The notes beneath the pieces were generated by a model. It made no database searches. It saw nothing but the letters and a program-made list of their open reading frames with translations, and was not told the DNA's origin. DNA of 49,576 nucleotides, from the NCBI GenBank assembly GCA_015295985.1, contig DVDX01000003.1, forward strand, positions 1 through 49,576, read 5' to 3'. The translations under genes and the position numbers were made by a program. Shown piece after piece: positions 39,668 to 49,304 of this stretch. Positions within the stretch are counted from its first letter, which is position 1. Every line of letters begins with the position of its first letter. Source of the stretch: Synechococcus sp. M44_DOE_062. Its GTDB lineage: Bacteria > Cyanobacteriota > Cyanobacteriia > Thermostichales > Thermostichaceae.

Positions 39668-40507
39668 CTAGGGATTACAAAAGGCACACTGAGCGGGATC
39701 CGCCCAAGGCTCTGCCACAGGCTCGGTGTGGGTGTGAGAACAGCGGGAACAGCCATATACCCATGCCTTGACCATGGGAGTGGGGGCGCCACATTGACCG
39801 CAGGGCAGTCCAGAGACCGAGCGGATCCGCCAGTAGCCGGGAGTGCCGCAGGCCGGGCACAGGCTTTGAGCCTTGGCAATTAGGTTTTGGGTGGCGGCTG
39901 CAATCACCTGGAGTCGAGTTGGGTTGCACATGGCCCGCATGTCGGTTTCTAGGTGAAGGCCTCCTTGCCGAGCCAGCATCTCCCCCACCACCTGCTTCAG
40001 GGTCTCTTCATCTTGGATCCCTTTGTGGATGACCTGGGGCTTTTCTGGCCGGTCGAGGGCAATCAGGGCGTGCTGGGGAAAACCCGCCTTCTGGGCAAAG
40101 TCCAGCGCCTCTGCAAAGCTGTGTACCCAGCGATGGCCGAAATTGGTTTGGGTGCTTTCCGCATAGCCCACCAGCTCCAAAGGCTCTGCGCCAGGCTCAC
40201 AAACCCTGAGCATGACCCATTCTTGGTTCCAAGGGATCCAGGGGATCTGAGGGTGGGGGCCAAAGGATCCCTCGCTGGCCAAGCCCAGAGCTGCAGGATG
40301 ATCCTGTAAAGCCCTTGCAATCTTCAGGCGCAGGGTGTGGAGGGGATCTCCCGGTCGAGGCCGCTCTCGCGAGAAGGTGCCCAGTTGGTCGGTGTCAAAA
40401 GTTACTACCTGGACTTGGATTCCCAAATGTTCGGCCAAGAGAGGGCCGATGACCTGCTCTTTGCGATGCATGGTCGCCAAGTAGGCGACCCGACCCTTCC
40501 ATTGCAT
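39668..40507 (-). CDS. conserved protein with C-terminal zinc ribbons
   Basis: A 279-residue protein. The first part begins GRVAYLATMHRKEQVIGPLL and contains VTFDTDQLGTFSRERPRPG, ALGLASEGSFGPHP and a GHRWVHSFAEALDFA segment, suggesting an alpha/beta domain. The last about 70 residues have four paired cysteine motifs (CPACG, CGQCG, CSRC, CAFC), likely two zinc ribbons. I associate it with a family of unknown function (possibly DUF6671). No catalytic site is recognised. An inverted repeat (GGTCGCC, 5-base loop, GGCGACC, about 40472-40490) overlaps codons just after the start. Confidence 0.75.
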   Translation of the reverse strand: MQWKGRVAYLATMHRKEQVIGPLLAEHLGIQVQVVTFDTDQLGTFSRERPRPGDPLHTLRLKIARALQDHPAALGLASEGSFGPHPQIPWIPWNQEWVMLRVCEPGAEPLELVGYAESTQTNFGHRWVHSFAEALDFAQKAGFPQHALIALDRPEKPQVIHKGIQDEETLKQVVGEMLARQGGLHLETDMRAMCNPTRLQVIAAATQNLIAKAQSLCPACGTPGYWRIRSVSGLPCGQCGAPTPMVKAWVYGCSRCSHTHTEPVAEPWADPAQCAFCNP

Positions 40508-40589
40508 AGACTCAGACTTAACCTAGATCTGGCAAACGGATCCCGCAGCTTTGTGGCTCAGGCCAATAGGGATTGCTCAAACCAGGGGG

Positions 40590-42284
40590 CTAGTTTCCAG
40601 GGGCAAGCCCAACTTGGGCAACGGCTTCAGCCAAAGCCACCTCACGGCTGTCCACAAACCGCTCTGGGGGCAGCGGCAGATGCAGGTTTTCCAGGCGCTG
40701 CCGGATCCGGCCCTTGGCCCCAACAATCCACACCTGTTTGCCCCGATCCAGGGCCTCGCGAATGGCATTTTCCAAGGATAGCGTTGCGGAGACGCCCAAC
40801 ATCGGCACATCCGACAAATCCAGCACCAAAGCTTGGCAGGAGGCCACCGCCTGGTGTTGGCGGGAAATGGCTTGGGAAACCCCAAAGATCATCGGCCCGC
40901 TCAGGTAAAACAGCAAGACCTGGCCGCGTCCCTGTCGCAACAAATCCCTCTCTTGCGGGGTGAGATCCACGGCGTCATCCGCATCGGTGATGGCTTTTAC
41001 CTCTTCGGAGTGGATCTCGCTGAGGCGTTGAATGGTGAGCAAGTTGGCCACAAACACCCCCACCCCTACGGCGGCGATGAGATCCACAAACACCGTCATG
41101 AACATCACCCCGTACATGATGGCAGCCCCTTTGAGAGAAAGCCGGTGGGCCCGTTTCAGGAAGCTCCAGTCGAGGATATCCACCCCCACCTTGAGGGCGA
41201 TCCCTGCCAGCACCGCCATCGGTATCCCTTGCGTGAGGGGAGCCGCAAACAGCACCACCATCAACAGGATAAGGGCGCGGGTGACGCCCGCCAGAGGGGT
41301 ACGCCCCCCCGACTGGATGTTCACCACCGTGCCCATGGTCGCCCCCGCTCCCGGCAACCCTCCCATGAAGCCGGAGACCAGGTTGGCGATCCCCTGCCCG
41401 ATCAGCTCTTGGTCGGAGTCGTGGCGGGTGCGGGTGAGGTTATCGGCAATGACTGCTGTCAAGAGGGTATCGATGCAGCCCAGCATCCCCAGCACCACCC
41501 CATCCAGCACCAGGTTGGCCAGGGAAGCAAAGGGCAACTGCGGCCACTGCAACTGCGGCAAACCGGTGGGGATAGGGCCAATGCGCCGCAAATCCCAATC
41601 GGCCATGAACAAGCTGGCCACCAGCGTTCCCACCAGCAAAGCCACCAACTGCGGCGGCACCACCCGTCGCCAGGGCTTGGGATAGCCAAAAAGGATGGCA
41701 AGCGTCAGCAGCCCCAGCCCCAGCTCTGGGATCTTGAGGTTGAGTAGGTAGGTCGGCAGGTTCTGCACCGCCCCGATCACTCCCCCCTGGCTGGCGTGGC
41801 CCAAAAGCGGCGGGATCTGCAGCAAAATCATGATCCAGCCGATCCCAGACATAAAGCCGGAAATAACGCTGTAGGGCATGAGGGTGATGTATTTACCCAG
41901 TTTCAGGGATCCAAACAGGATCTGAAACAAGCCCCCCAGCATCACCACGGTGAAGGCCGGCCCCAGCCCCTGCTCCGGGTAACGAGCTGTAACATTAGCA
42001 ACCACCGCCGTCATCATCACAGTCATCGGCCCGGTGGGTTCGGAGATGAGCGTGGGCGTACCCCCAAACAGAGCCGCAAAAAAGCCCACACACACTGCCC
42101 CGTATAGACCCGCCACCGGCCCTGCCCCCGAAGCCACCCCAAAGGCCAAGGCCATCGGCAAGGAAACAATCGCTGTCGTCAGCCCGCCGAAGAGATCCCC
42201 GCGCCAGTTGTCTAGGCTCAGACGTCGGTGCCAATCCAGAAATCTCCTGTTGCCCGACCGTTGTTCTTTCACTTGGCTCAGCAT
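40590..42284 (-). CDS. bicA: BicA-type Na+-dependent bicarbonate transporter (SulP family)
   Basis: A 564-residue SulP transporter: about 12-14 membrane segments (roughly 28-415) and a cytoplasmic STAS domain (about 435-560). It closely follows the BicA pattern, including LPMALAFGVASGAGPVAGL, FGGTPTLISEPTGPMTV, FGSLKLGKYIT, GAGATMGTVVNIQSGGRT, VGVDILDWSFLKRAH and, in STAS, LLFYLSGPMIFGV. BicA imports bicarbonate at high flux with lower affinity for the carbon-concentrating mechanism. An AT-rich promoter with a small inverted repeat lies upstream, beyond which is a broken KirBac gene. A sulfate transporter is the alternative, but the match to BicA is close along the whole length. Confidence 0.9.
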   Translation of the reverse strand: MLSQVKEQRSGNRRFLDWHRRLSLDNWRGDLFGGLTTAIVSLPMALAFGVASGAGPVAGLYGAVCVGFFAALFGGTPTLISEPTGPMTVMMTAVVANVTARYPEQGLGPAFTVVMLGGLFQILFGSLKLGKYITLMPYSVISGFMSGIGWIMILLQIPPLLGHASQGGVIGAVQNLPTYLLNLKIPELGLGLLTLAILFGYPKPWRRVVPPQLVALLVGTLVASLFMADWDLRRIGPIPTGLPQLQWPQLPFASLANLVLDGVVLGMLGCIDTLLTAVIADNLTRTRHDSDQELIGQGIANLVSGFMGGLPGAGATMGTVVNIQSGGRTPLAGVTRALILLMVVLFAAPLTQGIPMAVLAGIALKVGVDILDWSFLKRAHRLSLKGAAIMYGVMFMTVFVDLIAAVGVGVFVANLLTIQRLSEIHSEEVKAITDADDAVDLTPQERDLLRQGRGQVLLFYLSGPMIFGVSQAISRQHQAVASCQALVLDLSDVPMLGVSATLSLENAIREALDRGKQVWIVGAKGRIRQRLENLHLPLPPERFVDSREVALAEAVAQVGLAPGN

Positions 42285-42350
42285 GCCCCAAAGCCCTCCA
42301 CGCTATGGGCAGCCTATCATTGAACGTTACTATAGAGATCACGCTAGAGA

Positions 42351-42366
42351 ATAGATTTTCTTCTAT
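42351..42366. promoter_or_regulatory. inverted repeat in AT-rich bicA upstream region
   Basis: ATAGA, six bases, TCTAT, in an AT-rich stretch (about 42320-42370) unlike the GC-rich surroundings, 70-80 bp before the bicA start. It resembles the short interrupted dyads bound by LysR-type regulators, which often control bicarbonate uptake genes, but it does not match a consensus I can name with certainty. Confidence 0.4.
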
Positions 42367-42374
42367 AATTTCCC

Positions 42375-42647
42375 TCAAGGATCCCCCTCCAAGTGAGGGC
42401 ATGGGGCTTGAGCCGGCAGGGTGGTATGAAAGTGGGAGTAATCCACATAGCGATGCCCATTGCTGTCCAGGTGGAGAATATCGGCAAATCGGTGGTTCCA
42501 GAGAATCTCATCGGCCAATTAGGAGTGGCGAGCATGGGTGGTTTGGGAAAAGGTATCGTCAATGCCGGTCAGGGTGATGATCAGCTCCGCTTGGCCCACC
42601 TGTAAATCTTGATCCGTGAGGCCGTAGAGAGAGCCACCGATGAACCA
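42375..42647 (-). pseudogene. C-terminal remnant of a KirBac inward-rectifier K+ channel
   Basis: On the minus strand one frame reads SLYGLTDQDLQVGQAELII, then LTGIDDTFSQTTHARHS, a TAA stop (42519-42521), LADEILWNHRFADILHL, and VDYSHFHTTLPA before a TGA at 42375-42377. This is the cytoplasmic C-terminal domain of bacterial Kir channels, where the stop replaces a position that is usually Tyr. The pore and N-terminal half are missing; upstream sequence (42648-42843) gives no recognisable continuation. A full gene would need about 300 codons; about 90 remain. Confidence 0.8.
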
Positions 42648-42843
42648 CTGAGCATGTCTCGCTGGAAGTCAGCCAGCCTTCACGAAGGGCAAATGGTAGA
42701 CTAGGAATACAAAACTTCTCTGATTAACTCAATCACTCTCAAATCACCCTCAGTCTGCCACGGTCAGGGTTTCCTTCTCGATAACCTTCCATGAACCCAC
42801 TGCGCCAAGGCCGACTGGGATCCCTTAACGATAACCCAACCCC
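42648..42843 (+). other. gyrA upstream region
   Basis: A 196-bp spacer between the KirBac remnant and gyrA. No gene seen. An AT-rich patch near 42700-42745 may contain the gyrA promoter. There is no purine-rich ribosome binding site directly before the gyrA ATG; a GGGATCCC octamer lies about 20 bp upstream. Confidence 0.5.
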
Positions 42844-45399
42844 ATGAGCGAGAACGAATCGACGGCGCGCATCATCTCCACCGATCTGCAGCGGGAGATG
42901 TCGCAGTCCTACCTGGAATACGCCATGAGCGTCATCGTCGGGAGGGCTTTGCCGGATGCGCGGGATGGCCTGAAGCCGGTGCACCGCCGCATTCTCTACG
43001 CCATGCACGAGTTGGGCTTGACGGCGGATCGCCCCTTTCGCAAGTGTGCCCGCGTGGTGGGGGATGTGATTGGGAAATACCATCCCCACGGGGATCAGGC
43101 CGTCTACGATGCGCTGGTGCGCATGGCTCAGGATTTCTCCATGCGGGAGCGCCTGGTGGATGGGCATGGCAACTTCGGCTCTGTGGACAACGATCCGCCG
43201 GCGGCCATGCGCTATACCGAGTGTCGGCTGACCGCCTTTGCCCAGGAAGCCCTGCTCCAAGATATTGACGCCAACACCGTCGATTTTGTCGGCAACTACG
43301 ACGGATCCCAGCAAGAGCCCCTGGTGCTGCCGGCGCGGATCCCGCAACTGCTCTTAAACGGTTCTTCCGGCATTGCCGTGGGCATGGCCACCAACATTCC
43401 GCCCCACAACTTGGGCGAATTGGTGGACGGCCTGATTGCCCTCATCCACAACCCCAACCTAACCAGCCTGGAGTTGATGCAGTGGATCCCAGCCCCCGAC
43501 TTCCCCACCGGGGCGCTGATCATGGGCCAAGAGGGCATCCGCGAAGCCTATACCACCGGGCGCGGCTCCATCACCCTGAGGGGGGTGGCCACCGTCGAAA
43601 CCCTCGAGCAGCGGGGCCGACCGGTTCGGGACGCCATCATCATCACTGAGCTGCCCTACCAAACCAACAAGGCAGCCATGATCGAGAAGATCGCCGAGCT
43701 GGTCAACGAGAAAAAGCTGGAAGGCATCGCCGACATCCGTGACGAGAGCGACCGCAGCGGCATGCGAGTGGTGATCGAGCTGAAGCGGGATGCCCAGGCC
43801 CAGGTGGTGCTCAACAACCTCTACAAGCAAACCCCCCTGCAGGCCAATTTCGGGGTCAACATGCTGGCCATTCTCAACGGCGAGCCGCGTACCCTGACCC
43901 TGCGGGATGCTCTACAAGCTTTCCTGGACTTCCGGGAGGAGGTCATTGAGCGGCGCACCCGCTACGAGCTGCAAAAAGCCGAAGATCGGGATCACCTGCT
44001 GCAGGGCTATCTCTTGGCTTTGGGGCAGTTGGATCGGGTGATTGCCCTCATCCGGGGAGCCGCCGATACCGCCACAGCCCGAGAGGAATTGCAGGCTGCG
44101 TTGGGCCTGAGCGAAGCCCAAGCCGACGGGATCCTGCAAATGCAACTGCGCCGCCTGACCGCTCTGGAAGCGGAAAAAATCCAGGCCGAGCACGAAGACT
44201 TGGTGAGGCAAATTGCCGACCTGCGGGATATTCTGGCCCGCCGAGAACGGGTGATGCAGATCATCAGCGAGGAGCTGCAGCAGCTCAAAGCCCGCTTTGC
44301 CAGCCCGCGCCGCTCCCGCCTCTGTCTGGAAGATGGGGAGCTGAGAACGGATGATCTGATTGAAAATCGGGAGACGGTTATCTTTCTAACCGAGCAGGGC
44401 TACATCAAGCGCATGGGCCTTGAGGAGTTCCAGGTGCAGGGGCGAGCCACCCGCGGCAAAGCTGGCGCCCGCATCAAGGAAGACGATGCCATCGAACAGG
44501 TTTTTGCCTGTCGCAGCCACGACACCATTCTCTTTTTCACCAATCGAGGGGTGGTCTATACCCTGCCTGCCCACCAGATCCCCCAAGGGAGCCGTACCGC
44601 CCGTGGCAGCGCCATCGTTCAGTTGCTGCCGCTTACCCGGGAAGAGCGGGTTACTTCCATGGTGCCCGTGAGCAAGTTCAGCGAGGACGAGTATCTGGTG
44701 ATGCTGACCCGCGGGGGCTACATCAAAAAAACGGCCCTCAGCGCCTTTGCCAATGTGCGCTCCAACGGCCTGATCGCCATCTCTCTGGAAGAAAACGACG
44801 AACTGCGCTGGGTGCGCCGCGCCCGCTCCAGCGACGATGTGGTGATGGCAACCCGCCAAGGCATGTCCATTCGCTTTCGGGCGGATGACGAGCAACTGCG
44901 CCCTCTGGGACGGGCCACCCGGGGCGTGCGGGCCATGACCCTCAACTCCGACGATAACATCGTCAGCATGGATATTATCTCTGCCGAGTCGGTGATGGCT
45001 GCCGAACAAGAGGGGGAGAGGCTAGCCAACCCTTGGGTGCTGGTGATCACCAAAGAAGGGCGGGGCAAGCGCTCGGCCATCGACCATTTCCGCCAGCAAA
45101 ACCGAGGTGGCAAGGGGGTGATCGCCACCAAGTTCCGGCAGGACTCCGATGAACTGGCGGCCTTGCGCATCGTCAATGCCGAGGACGAGATCCTGTTGGT
45201 GACCGCCAGGGGCATTGTTATGCGCCAGTTGGCCAAGGCCATTCCCACGCAATCTCGCGAGGCGACAGGGGTGCTGGTGCAACGCCTGGATCCCGAAGAC
45301 AGCATCGTGGGGGTAACGGTGGTGCCTGCCTCTTTTGTCGGGGATCCCACCGCAGCCGAGGAAGAGCCCACAGATGAACCCTTGGAAGAAAGCTGTTGA
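42844..45399 (+). CDS. gyrA: DNA gyrase subunit A (type IIA topoisomerase)
   Basis: An 851-residue topoisomerase subunit that cuts and rejoins DNA during ATP-driven negative supercoiling. The N-terminus ([52 protein letters not shown]) leads to catalytic Tyr124 in AAMRYTE. A coiled-coil tower and a C-terminal beta-propeller follow; the GyrA-box-like segment [10 protein letters not shown] supports gyrase rather than topoisomerase IV. No ribosome binding site is evident before the ATG. The acidic tail [14 protein letters not shown] is typical. Confidence 0.94.
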   Translation: MSENESTARIISTDLQREMSQSYLEYAMSVIVGRALPDARDGLKPVHRRILYAMHELGLTADRPFRKCARVVGDVIGKYHPHGDQAVYDALVRMAQDFSMRERLVDGHGNFGSVDNDPPAAMRYTECRLTAFAQEALLQDIDANTVDFVGNYDGSQQEPLVLPARIPQLLLNGSSGIAVGMATNIPPHNLGELVDGLIALIHNPNLTSLELMQWIPAPDFPTGALIMGQEGIREAYTTGRGSITLRGVATVETLEQRGRPVRDAIIITELPYQTNKAAMIEKIAELVNEKKLEGIADIRDESDRSGMRVVIELKRDAQAQVVLNNLYKQTPLQANFGVNMLAILNGEPRTLTLRDALQAFLDFREEVIERRTRYELQKAEDRDHLLQGYLLALGQLDRVIALIRGAADTATAREELQAALGLSEAQADGILQMQLRRLTALEAEKIQAEHEDLVRQIADLRDILARRERVMQIISEELQQLKARFASPRRSRLCLEDGELRTDDLIENRETVIFLTEQGYIKRMGLEEFQVQGRATRGKAGARIKEDDAIEQVFACRSHDTILFFTNRGVVYTLPAHQIPQGSRTARGSAIVQLLPLTREERVTSMVPVSKFSEDEYLVMLTRGGYIKKTALSAFANVRSNGLIAISLEENDELRWVRRARSSDDVVMATRQGMSIRFRADDEQLRPLGRATRGVRAMTLNSDDNIVSMDIISAESVMAAEQEGERLANPWVLVITKEGRGKRSAIDHFRQQNRGGKGVIATKFRQDSDELAALRIVNAEDEILLVTARGIVMRQLAKAIPTQSREATGVLVQRLDPEDSIVGVTVVPASFVGDPTAAEEEPTDEPLEESC

Positions 45400-45609
45400 T
45401 CCTGGAGCCACAGCTTCGGCCCTCGATATGAGGGATCCCAGGTACGGCATTTGCCGCCGCAGAAGGGTGGGATCCCGTACCGAGGGGGGTGAAGATGGGG
45501 TGTTAGCTTTGATATAGCCCAAATTTCGGGAAACATGAAGGTCTGTGGGATCAGGCCAAGCGGCCCGGTTTGGGTTGCATCTGCTGTGTTTGTGGAGCTT
45601 GATTACTCC

Positions 45610-45975
45610 ATGGCAAGCCCGTTGAATTTCATCCCTGGTTTTGAGGCAGTGCAAACTCCGAGCCCCGACAACCGACTCTGGCAGTATCTGCAGTCTCAGG
45701 ATCCCAGCGTCTTCCAGGATATTGCCCGCAATTCTTCCCCGGAAGTGCTGGAGATCCTGGGCCACAACATCCGCAGCTTGGTGGGGAGCTTGCCCTCCGA
45801 TCAATTCGGGGTTCAGATCATCACCAACCGCGAGAGCTTAGCCAAAATGCTCTCCGGCGCGATGATGGGCGGCTATTTTCTGCGGGTGATGGAGCAGCGT
45901 CTGGCCCTGGAGCAGTCCTTGGGCAGCTCGCCCGCTTCAGATCCTTCTCCGCAGCCGGAAAGCGACCCTTCCTAG
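45610..45975 (+). CDS. DUF760 family protein
   Basis: A 121-residue protein with the conserved core LWQYLQSQDPSVFQDIARN, then SPEVLEILGHNIRSLVGSLP and AMMGGYFLRVMEQRLALE, matching the cyanobacterial/plastid DUF760 domain. The C-terminus is Ser/Pro-rich and likely disordered. The frame is open from 45535, but ATG 45610 (GGAG at 45594-45597) matches the family start better. No membrane segment; function unknown. Confidence 0.85.
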   Translation: MASPLNFIPGFEAVQTPSPDNRLWQYLQSQDPSVFQDIARNSSPEVLEILGHNIRSLVGSLPSDQFGVQIITNRESLAKMLSGAMMGGYFLRVMEQRLALEQSLGSSPASDPSPQPESDPS

Positions 45976-46083
45976 CTGCCTGAGCTTAAGCTACCTGCCT
46001 CGTCATTCTCATCCATTTTTCGGTTTTCCGCCGGGAGCTGCTGCAGATTAGGCGTTGAGTCCATCGAGTTCGGGCTAGGAGAA

Positions 46084-47259
46084 ATGAGATCCGGATTCGA
46101 GCGCCCGCCCCGGCGGGTTTTGATTTGCCCGGATAGCTTTAAGGGATCCCTGAGGGCAGCAGAGGCGGCAGAGAGCATGGCCCGCGGGATCCAACAGGTG
46201 CTGCCGGAAGTTGAGGTGGAGCGGATCCCCTTGGCGGATGGGGGAGAGGGCACCCTAGAGGCACTGCTGCCGGCGTTGGGGGGAGAGAAAAAGGGTCTAT
46301 GGGTTATCGGCCCGCTGGGGGATCCCGTGTGGGCGGAATATGGGGTGGCGGGAGAGCTGGCCCTGCTGGAGCTGGCCCAGGTGGCTGGCCTGACTTTGGT
46401 GCCAGCGGAGCGGCGGGATCCCACCTGCACCACCACCTATGGCCTGGGGGAGCTGTTGCGGGCTGTCTGCCGAGAGCCCGTCGCCGAGATCTGGATAGGG
46501 CTGGGGGGATCCGCCACTGTGGATGGGGGAGCCGGCATGGCGCAGGCCTTGGGCTATCGCCTGTTGGACGAGGCCGGGGATCCCATCGGCTGGGGCGGGG
46601 GAGAGCTGGCCCGTTTGCGGCGCATCGAGCCTCCTGAGCAGCCTGTTTGGCAGGGGAAACGCATCCGCGGCCTGTGCGATGTGCAGAACCCCCTCACCGG
46701 CCCGTTGGGAGCTGCCGCCGTCTTTGCGCCTCAGAAAGGGGCTACCCCTCCGCAAGTGCAGCAGTTGGAGCAAGCCTTGGCGCATTGGGCAACGGTGGTG
46801 GAGCGAGACCTAGGCCAGGCAGTGGCCGGGATCCCAGGGGCCGGAGCCGCAGGGGGAGCGGGGGCAGGGTTGGTGGCTTTTTTGGGGGCCACCCTGGAGT
46901 CCGGGATCCGCTTGCTGGCCCAGCAATTGGCTCTGCCGGAGCGCATCCGCCGCTGCGATCTGGTCATCACTGGAGAAGGCCGCCTCGACGAACAGAGTGC
47001 CATGGGGAAGGTGGTGGGGGCCGTGCTGGAGCAAGCCATCCGCGCCCAAAAGCCCCTGCTCATCCTCTGTGGCCAGGTGACTCCGGCAGCACGCGCTTGG
47101 CTGGCAGCCCAACCTCTTCCCCTTCGGGTTGGCGCCCTGTGCGACCGGATCCCCGATGTGGCAGAAGCCCAACGGCAGGCAGGTCATCACCTGGAGCAGA
47201 TGGCAGCCCAGGAGCTGAGAGATTTTCTGGAGCAGGGCGCAGCGATGGGCCAGCTATAA
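46084..47259 (+). CDS. glycerate kinase
   Basis: A 391-residue glycerate kinase of the GlxK/GarK type. It starts RVLICPDSFKGSLRAAEAAE and carries LADGGEGTLEAL, CTTTYGLGELL, the Gly-rich GLGGSATVDGGAGMAQALG and DLVITGEGRLDEQSAMGK. It phosphorylates glycerate, which in cyanobacteria connects photorespiratory or glyoxylate-derived glycerate to central metabolism; whether the product is 2- or 3-phosphoglycerate is not decided here. Several GGGATCCC sites lie within it, encoding Gly-Asp-Pro. psb28 follows after 32 bp. Confidence 0.92.
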   Translation: MRSGFERPPRRVLICPDSFKGSLRAAEAAESMARGIQQVLPEVEVERIPLADGGEGTLEALLPALGGEKKGLWVIGPLGDPVWAEYGVAGELALLELAQVAGLTLVPAERRDPTCTTTYGLGELLRAVCREPVAEIWIGLGGSATVDGGAGMAQALGYRLLDEAGDPIGWGGGELARLRRIEPPEQPVWQGKRIRGLCDVQNPLTGPLGAAAVFAPQKGATPPQVQQLEQALAHWATVVERDLGQAVAGIPGAGAAGGAGAGLVAFLGATLESGIRLLAQQLALPERIRRCDLVITGEGRLDEQSAMGKVVGAVLEQAIRAQKPLLILCGQVTPAARAWLAAQPLPLRVGALCDRIPDVAEAQRQAGHHLEQMAAQELRDFLEQGAAMGQL

Positions 47260-47291
47260 TGGCTCAAATGTTTGGGTTTGGTTAGGACATC

Positions 47292-47606
47292 ATGGCCAGT
47301 ATCGAGTTCTCCCCCGGCATCCAAGAGGTGCCCACCCAGGTGCGGGTGCTGAAATCCAAGACCGGCAACCGGGGATCCGCGATTTTCCGCTTCGAGGAGC
47401 TAAAATCCGATACGCAAAATATCCTCGGCATGCGGATGATCGATGAGGAAGGGGAGCTGACCACCCGCAACATCAGGGCCAAGTTCCTGAATGGGGAATT
47501 CAAAGCCCTGGAAGTGACCTACGACATGGAAACCGAGGCGGAGTGGGATCGCTTCCTGCGCTTTATGGAACGCTTTTCGGCGGCCAACCAGATGGGCATG
47601 GCCTAG
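47292..47606 (+). CDS. psb28: photosystem II assembly protein Psb28
   Basis: A 104-residue soluble protein. IEFSPGIQEVPTQVRVLKSK at the N-terminus, RFEELKSDTQNILGMRMIDEEGE in pieces, and the C-terminal EWDRFLRFMERFSAANQMG are characteristic. Psb28 binds the cytoplasmic face of photosystem II assembly intermediates near CP47 and the acceptor side. The length is typical. It starts 32 bp after the glycerate kinase gene and is convergent with gatA, the stops being only 17 bp apart. Confidence 0.95.
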   Translation: MASIEFSPGIQEVPTQVRVLKSKTGNRGSAIFRFEELKSDTQNILGMRMIDEEGELTTRNIRAKFLNGEFKALEVTYDMETEAEWDRFLRFMERFSAANQMGMA

Positions 47607-47623
47607 TTTCCACCTCTCCTTCC

Positions 47624-49141
47624 TCAGCCCTTGGATTTTTTGCTGCCTTTGCCGGACTTGCTCTTGGCTTTGGGCTGGGCGGGGGCAGATTCCTTAGGCT
47701 TTTCCAACGGGGGGCGCTGTCGGTGCCAGTCGGTGCTTTGCTCGTAGGCGTAGGCCACGCGGAGCACCTTGCTCTCCTGTAGGGCGTTGCCCACAATTTG
47801 CAGGCCAATGGGCAGGCCATCGGCAAACCCGCAGGGCAGGCTCAGCCCCGGCAATCCCGCTAAGTTCACGGGGATCGTCATCAGGTCGCACAGGTACATG
47901 CTGAGGGGATCCTCCCGCTCCCCGATCTTGAAGGCCGGGGTGGGGGTGGTGGGGCTGACCAGCACATCCACCTTCTCGAAAGCCCTGAGGAAGTCCTGCT
48001 TGATGAGGGTGCGCACCTTCTGGGCCTTGAGGTAGTAGGCATCGTAATATCCCGAAGAGAGGGCATAGGTGCCGATCATGATGCGCCGCTTCACTTCCGG
48101 CCCAAAGCCATGGGCGCGGGTCTTGCCATACATCGACAGCAGGGAGTCGGCAGGTTCCCGCAGGCCGTATTTCACCCCGTCGTAGCGGGCCAAATTGGCA
48201 GAGGCTTCCGAAGGGGCAATGATGTAATAGGTGGCGAGGCCGTAGCGAAAACTGGGGCAGTCGATCTCCAGGATCTCGGCCCCCAGTTCTTGCAGATGTT
48301 GAATGGCTGCTTGAACGGCAGCGCGGGTCTCCTCCCCGCATCCTTCTCCCAACAATTCGCGGATCACCCCGATTTTGAACCCCTTGATCTCAGGGATCAG
48401 GGCTTGGCTGTAGTCCGGGATCCGCACCTTTAAGCTGGTGGAGTCCATCGGGTCATGGCCGGCGATCCCCTGCAGCAGCAAGGCCACATCCTCCACCGTG
48501 CGCCCAAACGGCCCCACCTGATCCAAAGACGAGGCAAAAGCCACCAGCCCGTAGCGGGACACCAGCCCATAGGTGGGTTTCAGGCCCACCACTCCACAAA
48601 AAGCCGCAGGTTGACGGATGGATCCCCCTGTATCCGAGCCCAGAGCCACCACCGCTTGGTCAGCAGCCACTGCCGCCGCCGATCCCCCAGAGGATCCCCC
48701 TGGCACCCGCGTCAGATCCCAGGGATTGGCGGTGCGCTGAAAGGCGGAGTTTTCCGTAGAGCTGCCCATGGCAAACTCGTCCAGGTTGGTCTTGCCCACC
48801 GTCACCATGCCCGCAGCCGCCAGCCGCGCCGTCACCGTCGATTCATAGGGGGGAATGAACCCCTCCAGCATCCGGGAAGCACAGGTGGTGCGGATCCCTT
48901 GGGTGCAGAGGTTATCTTTTACGGCAAGCGGGATCCCGGCCAAAGGGCCGATTGCCTCCCCAGCCCGAATGCGGGCATCCACCGCCCTGGCCTGTTGCAG
49001 GGCCAGTTCCTCGGTGATGGTAATAAAGCTCTTGAGCTGCGGCTCCAGTTGGGTGAGACGCTCCAGATATTCGCGGGCAATCTCCTCCGCTGAGCGCTCT
49101 TTGGCTAGCAACTGGCTGTGTAGGGCGCGAATCACAGACAT
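47624..49141 (-). CDS. gatA: Asp/Glu-tRNA amidotransferase subunit A
   Basis: A 505-residue amidase-signature enzyme. With GatB and GatC it converts Glu-tRNA(Gln) and Asp-tRNA(Asn) to the amide forms. The Ser-cisSer-Lys triad segments are present: [10 protein letters not shown] (Lys), [13 protein letters not shown] (Ser cluster) and [12 protein letters not shown] (nucleophile Ser). After the usual end, near [12 protein letters not shown], there is an extra basic tail [16 protein letters not shown] not common in the family. The frame is open to 49186, but ATG 49141 gives the conserved [13 protein letters not shown] start. Confidence 0.95.
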   Translation of the reverse strand: MSVIRALHSQLLAKERSAEEIAREYLERLTQLEPQLKSFITITEELALQQARAVDARIRAGEAIGPLAGIPLAVKDNLCTQGIRTTCASRMLEGFIPPYESTVTARLAAAGMVTVGKTNLDEFAMGSSTENSAFQRTANPWDLTRVPGGSSGGSAAAVAADQAVVALGSDTGGSIRQPAAFCGVVGLKPTYGLVSRYGLVAFASSLDQVGPFGRTVEDVALLLQGIAGHDPMDSTSLKVRIPDYSQALIPEIKGFKIGVIRELLGEGCGEETRAAVQAAIQHLQELGAEILEIDCPSFRYGLATYYIIAPSEASANLARYDGVKYGLREPADSLLSMYGKTRAHGFGPEVKRRIMIGTYALSSGYYDAYYLKAQKVRTLIKQDFLRAFEKVDVLVSPTTPTPAFKIGEREDPLSMYLCDLMTIPVNLAGLPGLSLPCGFADGLPIGLQIVGNALQESKVLRVAYAYEQSTDWHRQRPPLEKPKESAPAQPKAKSKSGKGSKKSKG

Positions 49142-49304
49142 AGGCAAACTCGCAGGGAATGGCAAACGCCGATGGGGCCAGACCAAGTTCCCTCTAGACT
49201 AATCCAGATGGGATCCCTTCCTAGTCCTAACTCCCCAAAGATCTTGTGGATCTTCTCCTCCCGGGAGCGGGGCTGTGAGCGCTTGGGCCAGGGTTGGATG
49301 GAAG

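Noticed and set aside
42344-42562. 72-codon minus-strand frame upstream of bicA
   Set aside because: It is out of frame with the KirBac remnant; the meaningful reading is the neighbouring frame with an internal stop.
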